Positions 58,314 through 64,000 of a stretch of 64,000 bases of DNA are shown here, piece after piece. Where the stretch lies: contig NZ_JBMGPW010000003.1 of the NCBI RefSeq assembly GCF_049060325.1, positions 1-64,000 of the forward strand, given 5' to 3'. The stretch's first letter is position 1, and each line of letters begins with the position of its first letter. Origin of the DNA: Vescimonas sanitatis (GTDB lineage: Bacteria; Bacillota; Clostridia; Oscillospirales; Oscillospiraceae). The position numbers were made by a program, and so were the translations under genes. The notes below the pieces were generated by a model. The model searched no databases. It saw only the letters and a program-made list of their open reading frames with translations, and was not told the DNA's origin.

Positions 58314-58348
58314 AAATTGTCCCCCGTCTTCGCCGGGGGACAATTTTT
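58312..58348. terminator. Bidirectional terminator between the DUF1275 and U32 genes
   Basis: AAAAATTGTCCCCCG (58312-58326) pairs with CGGGGGACAATTTTT (58334-58348). Confidence 0.94.
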
Positions 58349-58354
58349 ATGTAC

Positions 58355-59575
58355 TTATTTCCCACTCAGCGCCACCGCGTGGCGGATGAAGCTCATGGGC
58401 GGCACTGGACGGGGCAGCTGCATGGTGAACACCATCTGGGGCGTCTTCGGCTCCGCCAGGCCATTGCCCTCGCTGTCGCGCATTACCGGCACGGTGATCG
58501 TAAAGGGCTTCGTATCCGGCCCCACCACCTCCACGATGTCGCCGGCGGCAAATTTGTTCCGCAGGCTCAGGGTGGCCAGCCCATTTTCATCACAGTTTGT
58601 CACCACGGCGCAAATCTGCCAGTCCCGCAGATACCGGGCGCTCTCATAATACTGCCCCGGCTGGCCGTAGAAAAAACCTGTGGCGTAGTGCCGGTGGCTG
58701 ATGTGCTCCACCTCATCCCGCCACACCGGGTCAAGCGGGCGCCCTGCGGCCACGTCGTCCAGACAGTGCCGGTACGCGCCGGTAACGATGGCCGCGTAGT
58801 AAGCGGACTTAGCCCGACCCTCGATCTTCAGGCAGTCCACCCCGGCGGCCATCAGGTCGTCCAGGTGGTCGATCATGCACATATCCCGGCTGTTCATAAT
58901 GTATGTGCCCTTTTCGTCTTCGAACACCGGGAAATACTCCCCGGGCCGTTTCTCTTCCATCAGCGCATACTGGTAGCGGCAGGGCTGGGCACATTCGCCC
59001 CGGTTGCTGTCCCGTCCGGTCATATAGTTGCTCAGCAGGCAGCGCCCGGAGTAGCTGACACACATAGCCCCGTGGCAGAAGGCCTCCAGTTCCAGCTCCG
59101 GGGATACCCTGGCCCGAATGGCGGCGATCTCCTCCAGGCTCAGCTCCCGGGCCAGCACCACGCGGCTGGCACCCAAATCGTACCAGGCCTGGGCGCAGAC
59201 GTGATTGGCGATGGACTGCTGGGTGCTGATATGACGCTGGCAGTGGGGCGCGTACTTCCCCGCCAGGGTGAACGCGCCCAGGTCCGCCAGAATCAGGGCG
59301 TCCACCCCCGCCGCGTCCAGCTTTTCCAGATGGGCGGGCAGGGCCTCAGCCTCATTCCAGCGGGGCATGGTGTTCACCGTGGCGTGTACCTTCACGCCGT
59401 GGTCGTGGGCAAACCGCACTGCCTTCGGCAGTGCCTCGTCGTCAAAGTTCCCGGCAAAGGAACGCATCCCAAAGGACGTACCGGCCAGATACACCGCGTC
59501 CGCGCCGTACAGAACCGCCATCTGCAGCTTTTCCCAGTCCCCGGCCGGGGACAGCAATTCAGGCTTCTTTCCCAT
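58355..59575 (-). CDS. Peptidase U32 family protein (TrhP/RlhA type)
   Basis: A 406-residue protein beginning MGKKPELLSPAGDWEKLQMA. The U32 signature region reads ELEAFCHGAMCVSYSGRCLL with Cys residues, then SNRGECAQPCRYQY, likely binding an Fe-S cluster. Members once called collagenases are now linked to prephenate-dependent hydroxylation of tRNA or rRNA. ATG at 59575 lies 5 nt after the mltG stop, so it is translated from the mltG message; an in-frame GTG at 59605 inside mltG is less likely. Confidence 0.88.
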   Translation of the reverse strand: MGKKPELLSPAGDWEKLQMAVLYGADAVYLAGTSFGMRSFAGNFDDEALPKAVRFAHDHGVKVHATVNTMPRWNEAEALPAHLEKLDAAGVDALILADLGAFTLAGKYAPHCQRHISTQQSIANHVCAQAWYDLGASRVVLARELSLEEIAAIRARVSPELELEAFCHGAMCVSYSGRCLLSNYMTGRDSNRGECAQPCRYQYALMEEKRPGEYFPVFEDEKGTYIMNSRDMCMIDHLDDLMAAGVDCLKIEGRAKSAYYAAIVTGAYRHCLDDVAAGRPLDPVWRDEVEHISHRHYATGFFYGQPGQYYESARYLRDWQICAVVTNCDENGLATLSLRNKFAAGDIVEVVGPDTKPFTITVPVMRDSEGNGLAEPKTPQMVFTMQLPRPVPPMSFIRHAVALSGK

Positions 59576-59579
59576 GGCG

Positions 59580-60755
59580 TCAGGAGTAGATGGGCTGGTA
59601 TTCACCGCTGTTAATGAACTTCAGGTGCTCGTTATAGTCGGTAAAGAAGTGGCTTTTGCCGTCCTTGCCCAGGGCGAAGAAGTAATAATCGGTGTCCGCC
59701 GGGTAGATGGCCGCCTCAATGGCGGACAGGCCGGGATTGCAGATGGGTCCCGGAGTCAGGCCGGGGTTGATATAGGTGTTGTAGGGACTGTCGATCTCTG
59801 TATCGAAGGTCTTGACCCCGTCGTGCTTCATGATATAGTTGATGGTAGAGCACAGCTGCAGCGCTCTTCCGCCCTTCTCACTGCTCGGGTTCTCCAGACG
59901 GTTGTGGATGACGGAGCTGATGTTCTTGCGCTCGGTGTCGTCGCCGATGGACTCCTTCTCGATCAGGGATGCCATGGTGATGATCTCCTGCAGGGAGTAC
60001 GGAGACGCCTTGATGTCCGCCAGCATCTGCTGGCTGATGCTGTTTTTGAAGTACACCAGCATCGTCTCCACCGTATACACCGCGGACCGGTTCTTGTCGA
60101 ATTCATAGGTGCTGGGGAACAGGAAGCCCTCCATGCGATCGATGCTGCCCAGCTTGTCGCTGTCGAGGAAGTCGTAGTCCTCATACTCGAAGTTGGCGCA
60201 GGCATCCTCCAGATCCTCCTTGGTGGCCACGCCCTTCTCCGCCAGCAGATCGATGATCTCCCGGACGGTGTAGCCCTCGGGGATGGTGACCTTGATCAGG
60301 CCCTGGGCCTCCTTGGCGTCCGTCTCCCAGTCGTGCATATTGGTAATCAGGGCGCGGAAGTCCATATCACTGTTCAGCTTGTAGGTCCCCGGCTCCACGT
60401 AGCGGTTGTAGTGCAGGAACGTGCCGGCAATATTGAACACCAGTCGGGAATTCACCAGCCCCGCGTCGTGCAGCTTCTTGGCCACATCTCCCCGGCTGTC
60501 ACCCTCCTCTACGGTGATCTCCACCTCGGTATAGGGCTTGTTCAGCGAACACACGTCGTTGACCAGCAGCCAACCGATGCCCGCCAGCAGGCAGGATACC
60601 AGCACTACACAGGCCAGATAGATGATGGTCCGGTTGCGCTTGGCCTGACGGCGGCGGTCACTGTGGCGGCGCTGCTCGGAGGACGCCTGCCGGCGAACCT
60701 CCTCGGCGTCCCACTTCGCCGTGGCGTATTCGTTTCGTTCTTCACGGTTTCCCAT
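59580..60755 (-). CDS. mltG: Endolytic transglycosylase MltG
   Basis: A 391-residue membrane-anchored enzyme that cuts new glycan strands. It has a basic, Gln/Arg-rich cytoplasmic start, one membrane helix at about residues 43-66, a LysM-like part (YTEVEITVEEGDSRGDVAKK) and the YceG catalytic domain with ITMASLIEKES holding the catalytic Glu, and TINYIMKHDG. The end IEAAIYPADTDYYFFA is typical. ATG follows AAAGGAG. It lies 24 nt after the tmk stop and starts the coupling into the U32 gene. Confidence 0.93.
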   Translation of the reverse strand: MGNREERNEYATAKWDAEEVRRQASSEQRRHSDRRRQAKRNRTIIYLACVVLVSCLLAGIGWLLVNDVCSLNKPYTEVEITVEEGDSRGDVAKKLHDAGLVNSRLVFNIAGTFLHYNRYVEPGTYKLNSDMDFRALITNMHDWETDAKEAQGLIKVTIPEGYTVREIIDLLAEKGVATKEDLEDACANFEYEDYDFLDSDKLGSIDRMEGFLFPSTYEFDKNRSAVYTVETMLVYFKNSISQQMLADIKASPYSLQEIITMASLIEKESIGDDTERKNISSVIHNRLENPSSEKGGRALQLCSTINYIMKHDGVKTFDTEIDSPYNTYINPGLTPGPICNPGLSAIEAAIYPADTDYYFFALGKDGKSHFFTDYNEHLKFINSGEYQPIYS

Positions 60756-60778
60756 AAGTCTTTGCTCCTTTCCCAGCG

Positions 60779-61447
60779 TCAGCCGATAAGATCGGCCACG
60801 CAGGTCATCACTTCGTTGTGTATGTCGTCTATCAGGCGAGGCGCGCCCGCCCGGGCACAGTCAATGCGCGTCCAGCCGCAGCGTGCCACCACATGGGCGG
60901 CGTTTTCCCGGCAGCGGCGCAGGTATTCCTCGTCCTTCTCGTGGATGTCAGCAGTGGTGTGGGTGGCGGCCTCCCGCAGGCGCATCATCTGTTCCGTGGC
61001 CTCTGTGGGCATATCCAGATACAGCACCCGTGTGGGCTCCGGCAGCCCCAACAGCCGGTACTCGAAGTCAAACAGCCAGTCGAGAAAACCGTCCCGCTGC
61101 TCCGGCGGCAGCTTACCGGTCTGGTGAACGGCGTTGCTGGTGGTGTATCGATCCGCAATGACCAGTCCGCCCTGCTCATAGTACGCGCCCCAGTCCTGTT
61201 TGTAGGAGGCATAGCGATCCACAGAGTAGAACACTGACGCGGCATAGGCATTCACGTCGCCGGGCTTGTCTCCGAAGGCACCGCCCAGATACAGGCGGAT
61301 CAACGCAGAGGACTCCTCCTGATACCGGGGGAACTCCAGCTTGCGGAAAGGGATACCGCGGCGCGTCAGTTCCTCGCACAGCAGCCGGGACTGGGTAGCC
61401 TTGCCGGACCCGTCCGTCCCCTCGAACACGATGAGTTTTCCCTGCAC
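60779..61447 (-). CDS. tmk: Thymidylate kinase
   Basis: A 222-residue kinase making dTDP from dTMP. The P-loop is FEGTDGSGKATQ, and the DRY-type motif is VIADRYTTSNAVHQTGK. Lid and base residues follow in YLDMPTEATEQMMR. GTG at 61447 is chosen because AAAGGAGG lies 8 nt upstream; a longer in-frame ATG at 61522 lacks a site. It heads the tmk-mltG-U32 operon. The P-loop Ala before Thr (GKAT in place of GKST) is slightly unusual. Confidence 0.88.
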   Translation of the reverse strand: MQGKLIVFEGTDGSGKATQSRLLCEELTRRGIPFRKLEFPRYQEESSALIRLYLGGAFGDKPGDVNAYAASVFYSVDRYASYKQDWGAYYEQGGLVIADRYTTSNAVHQTGKLPPEQRDGFLDWLFDFEYRLLGLPEPTRVLYLDMPTEATEQMMRLREAATHTTADIHEKDEEYLRRCRENAAHVVARCGWTRIDCARAGAPRLIDDIHNEVMTCVADLIG

Positions 61448-61579
61448 AGCGCTCGCCTCCTTTGGACACACTGACCCATAATACAGGGTATTGTACCACA
61501 GTTTTCCCCATTTGTAAACCATTCAAACGGGCCCGTCCCCTGCAAAAGGGCCGCCCCCTCCGGGACAGCCCCTGATACG

Positions 61580-62488
61580 CTATTGCACGGCGGCCTTTTT
61601 CTTCTGCTTCTCCTCATAGACGGTGTTCAGCACATACAGGAGGACACCCGTCCAGATAAACAGGAAGCTCACAAGCTTCTCGTGGGTCAGGGCCTCGCCC
61701 ATGATGGCACCGCAGATAATAGACAGAGACGGGCTGATATACTGGCAGATGCCCGTGGTCATCAGCGGCAGATGCCTAACGCCGATGGAGTAAAACACCA
61801 TGGGCAGCCCGGTGATCACACCGCCGCCGATCATCAGCAGCTGCTTGACGACCGTCATGCTGCCCATACCATTGTCCCCCATACGGAAAAACAGGATGAA
61901 CAGCAGCGCCACCGGCACCATCATCAGGATCTCTGACGTGGTAGACACGATGGAATCGATGGTCAAGCTCTTCTTGATGGCTGCATAGATGGAAAACATC
62001 AACGCCAGGGCGATGGTCACATAGGGCACGCCGCCGAAGCCGGAGGTGCTGAACACGATGCCGACCACCACGATGGCAATGATCACAAAGTGCCGCCAAT
62101 TCATCTTCTCGCGGAAGATAACGGCCCCAAGGGCAAATACCACCAGCGGCTGGATGTAATACCCCAGGCTGCACTCCAGCACGCGGCCGTTCTGCACCGC
62201 CCACAGGTACACCAGCCAGTCGCCGAACAGCAGCACCGATGCAGGCATCTCCCGCTTGAGCACCTGCTTGTCCTTGAATACGGCCCACAGCTGCGGCAGC
62301 TTTCCCTGCACCTTCAGAATACACAGGCAGGCCACCGCTGCCCAGATAATGCGGCAGGCCATGATGAAAAACGTGTCGATCTCGCCGCACACATTGGTGC
62401 ACATATACCAGTACAGCGGCTGGAAACCCCAGATGAAAAAGCACACCGACATAGCCCCCAGGCCCTTGCGGTAGTTGACCGTTTGCAT
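61580..62488 (-). CDS. rarD: EamA family transporter RarD
   Basis: A 302-residue membrane protein with about ten helices. It begins RKGLGAMSVCFFIWGFQPLY and has the RarD-typical SVLLFGDWLVYLWAVQNGRV, then LGYYIQPLVVFALGAVIFRE. The family is linked to small-metabolite or chloramphenicol handling; the substrate is not known. ATG follows GAGGGG. Transcribed alone. Confidence 0.92.
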   Translation of the reverse strand: MQTVNYRKGLGAMSVCFFIWGFQPLYWYMCTNVCGEIDTFFIMACRIIWAAVACLCILKVQGKLPQLWAVFKDKQVLKREMPASVLLFGDWLVYLWAVQNGRVLECSLGYYIQPLVVFALGAVIFREKMNWRHFVIIAIVVVGIVFSTSGFGGVPYVTIALALMFSIYAAIKKSLTIDSIVSTTSEILMMVPVALLFILFFRMGDNGMGSMTVVKQLLMIGGGVITGLPMVFYSIGVRHLPLMTTGICQYISPSLSIICGAIMGEALTHEKLVSFLFIWTGVLLYVLNTVYEEKQKKKAAVQ

Positions 62489-62614
62489 ACGTTTCCCCTC
62501 ACTTTCCTACAGAAATCGGGTAGTTTCCCCATTTACAGCGTCCAATAACCATGATATGATAACACCTGCAACGCGGAATAGCAAGCCATATTTCCCCGGA
62601 AAAGGAGGTTTCCC

Positions 62615-63247
62615 ATGCTGCTGTTTGACATGGACGGAACGCTGATCGACTCCAACGGCATCTGGAAGGACGTGGACACGCGTTTCTTGGAGAAGCGAGG
62701 TCTGCCCTATACGCAGGAATACTATGAGGGCGTGGCCCACACCATCTTCCCGCTGGCGGCCAAATTCACAAAGGAATTCTGCCATCTGCCGGAGAGCGAA
62801 GCCGCCATCATGGCCGAGTGGATGGAGATGGCCGGCGACATTTACGCCACGGACGTAACGGAAAAGCCCGGTGTCCGCGCCTATCTGGAGCAGATGAAGA
62901 ACCGCGGCGAGCGTATGGCTGTGGTCACCAGCGCGGTCCCTGTTCATTGCCGTACGGCGCTGACCCACCTGGGCCTGCTGCCCTATTTCGAGCGTATTTT
63001 CTTCGCCCAGGAGCTGGGCACCGAGAAAAAGTACCCCGCCCTCTGGGAGAAGGTCGCCGCTGCACTGGGCGTCTCCCCCGCAGACTGCACCCTGTTCGAC
63101 GACTCCGTGGAGGCCATCCGCGGCGCCAAGGCCGCCGGGATGCACACCGTGGGCGTGGCAGACCCCTACTTTGCCTCCACCGCTGACGAAATGGCCCGCA
63201 CCTGTGACCGTTACATCTCCAGCTTCGGCGAACTGCTTTATCCTTGA
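62615..63247 (+). CDS. HAD superfamily hydrolase (phosphatase)
   Basis: A 210-residue HAD phosphatase. Motif I is LLFDMDGTLIDS with both Asp, motif II VVTSAVP with Ser, the Lys of motif III is in GTEKKYPALW, and motif IV is CTLFDDSVEAI. The helical cap lies between motifs I and II. It resembles phosphoglycolate phosphatase or beta-phosphoglucomutase-like enzymes; the substrate is uncertain. ATG follows AAAGGAGG. A promoter for the next gene overlaps its stop. Confidence 0.9.
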   Translation: MLLFDMDGTLIDSNGIWKDVDTRFLEKRGLPYTQEYYEGVAHTIFPLAAKFTKEFCHLPESEAAIMAEWMEMAGDIYATDVTEKPGVRAYLEQMKNRGERMAVVTSAVPVHCRTALTHLGLLPYFERIFFAQELGTEKKYPALWEKVAAALGVSPADCTLFDDSVEAIRGAKAAGMHTVGVADPYFASTADEMARTCDRYISSFGELLYP

Positions 63248-63272
63248 CTTTTGTCGAACGATTTACTATAAT
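63244..63272 (+). promoter_or_regulatory. Promoter of the phosphoribosyltransferase gene
   Basis: TTGACT (63244-63249), 17 bp, perfect TATAAT (63267-63272). A leader of about 70 bases follows, with a GGCGC/GCGCC stem (63282-63297). Confidence 0.82.
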
Positions 63273-63349
63273 TAGGGTTACGGCGCCCCATGCGCCGCTT
63301 ATTATGCGCGGCTGCCCGCAGGCAGGACCGCTTGAAGGAGTTTTGTATC

Positions 63350-63910
63350 ATGCCTGTTTATCCCATGGACATCGCTGGGCTCCACCGGGAGCTGCCTATC
63401 TGTAAGGTCACGGACGACCTGTACATCGGCGCCTTCATCTGCTTTGGCGACGCGGAGCTGACCGTAGCCTGCGCCCGTGATATGCTGGCCATGCTGGAGG
63501 CAGACAGCTACGACTATCTGTTCACCGCCGAGGCCAAGTCCATCCCCCTGATCCACGAGATGGCCCGTCAAAGCGGTGCGAAAAAGTATTTCATCGCCCG
63601 CAAGGGCCCCAAGGCGTATATGCCCGATCCCCTGCACGTGGAGGATAAATCCATCACCACCGCCGGGGTGCAGAAGCTGTATCTGGGCCGTGACGACGCC
63701 GACCTGATCCGCGGCAAGCGCATCGTTCTCATGGATGACGTGATCTCCACCGGCGGCTCCCTCCACGCCATGGAGGAGCTGGTGAAGATGGCCGGCGGTA
63801 CCGTAGTGGACCGCATCGCCGTGCTGGCCGAGGGCGGTGCGGCGGACCGCGAGGACATCAAGTACCTGGGTGTCCTTCCGGTATTCAACGCCGACGGAAG
63901 CATCAAGTAA
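63350..63910 (+). CDS. Phosphoribosyltransferase, adenine-PRT-like
   Basis: A 186-residue type I PRTase. The PRPP loop is RIVLMDDVISTGGSLHAMEE, and an upstream strand FTAEAKSIPLIHEMAR matches adenine phosphoribosyltransferase layouts. ATG at 63350 follows GAAGGAG; an in-frame start at 63290 lies inside the leader. The N-terminal hood differs from standard Apt, so another purine or pyrimidine base is possible. Single gene with its own promoter and terminator. Confidence 0.85.
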   Translation: MPVYPMDIAGLHRELPICKVTDDLYIGAFICFGDAELTVACARDMLAMLEADSYDYLFTAEAKSIPLIHEMARQSGAKKYFIARKGPKAYMPDPLHVEDKSITTAGVQKLYLGRDDADLIRGKRIVLMDDVISTGGSLHAMEELVKMAGGTVVDRIAVLAEGGAADREDIKYLGVLPVFNADGSIK

Positions 63911-63940
63911 AGAGAAGCGCCTATAGGCGCTTCTCTTTTT
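63911..63940 (+). terminator. Terminator of the phosphoribosyltransferase gene
   Basis: AGAGAAGCGCC (63911-63921) pairs with GGCGCTTCTCT (63926-63936) across TATA, with T following. Confidence 0.95.
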
Positions 63941-64000
63941 TGTTCTCATTAGCAAAACCGCATGACCGCCGCCATCTGCCGCACATTTTTTATAGCGTGT

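Overview
The window looks like a chromosomal piece of a GC-rich anaerobic Clostridia bacterium, most likely Oscillospiraceae or a close gut relative. The evidence is GC-rich codon use, consensus sigma-A promoters, an alaS T-box leader, Rex, a sodium-pumping decarboxylase, MobC/relaxase elements typical of Clostridia, and a surface protein ending in an SPKTF-type sorting signal. Taxonomy is inferred from gene content only.

Region 1 (1-1100) is the edge of an accessory region: a Fic-family gene cut by the window start and a decayed relaxase fragment. Region 2 (1250-20750) is the most coherent biology. Genes larE, larB and larC (+) make the nickel-pincer nucleotide (NPN) cofactor and follow a strong promoter and a structured leader. 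Convergent with them is a minus-strand operon: PfkB-family kinase, 6-phosphogluconate dehydrogenase, SDR fructuronate reductase, LarA-family enzyme, glucuronate isomerase and a DUF3842 protein. Read as a pathway it gives glucuronate, fructuronate, mannonate, then (by NPN-dependent C2 epimerisation) gluconate, 6-phosphogluconate and ribulose-5-phosphate. An AraC regulator is divergent from it. Next come a LacI regulator and a divergent operon holding an amino-acid-type ABC transporter, a bicupin, two xylose-isomerase-like TIM barrels and a second LarA-like protein, then a decayed M24 peptidase. Both LarA-like proteins keep the Lys/His pair spaced 16 residues that holds the cofactor in lactate racemase.

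Region 3 (about 21080-29350) is an integrative mobilizable element: sigma-like factor, DUF6076 protein, AAA ATPase, likely oriT, MobC, relaxase with a fully nested second gene, and two tandem tyrosine integrases, ending beside tRNA-Arg(CCG). Region 4 (29400-39550) is core-like: rex, a Cys-rich micro-protein, Nudix, mntP, sfsA, a four-gene oxaloacetate decarboxylase sodium pump operon, tRNA-Lys and tRNA-Glu, a MATE exporter, an Rrf2/IscR-type regulator and a lipoprotein class B sortase.

Region 5 (39650-53070, all minus) is a compact virion-assembly cluster: terminase small and large subunits, portal, Prp-type protease, scaffold, N4-gp56-type capsid, adaptor, beta-propeller tail protein, fibres and a peptidoglycan-binding-domain protein. 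No integrase, replication, lysogeny or lysis gene is visible. It is interrupted by a lower-GC gene for a sortase-anchored surface protein. A near-identical ~50 bp motif precedes both of its transcription blocks. The capsid N-terminus carries a Prp-like cleavage site matching the protease encoded in the cluster. It is either a prophage remnant or a domesticated particle.

Region 6 (53290-64000) is housekeeping: HIT protein, an interspersed repeat, a T-box leader over a CAT-like acetyltransferase plus alaS, a DUF1275 membrane protein, U32 protease family protein, mltG, thymidylate kinase, rarD, a HAD phosphatase and a phosphoribosyltransferase. No CRISPR array or rRNA was seen.
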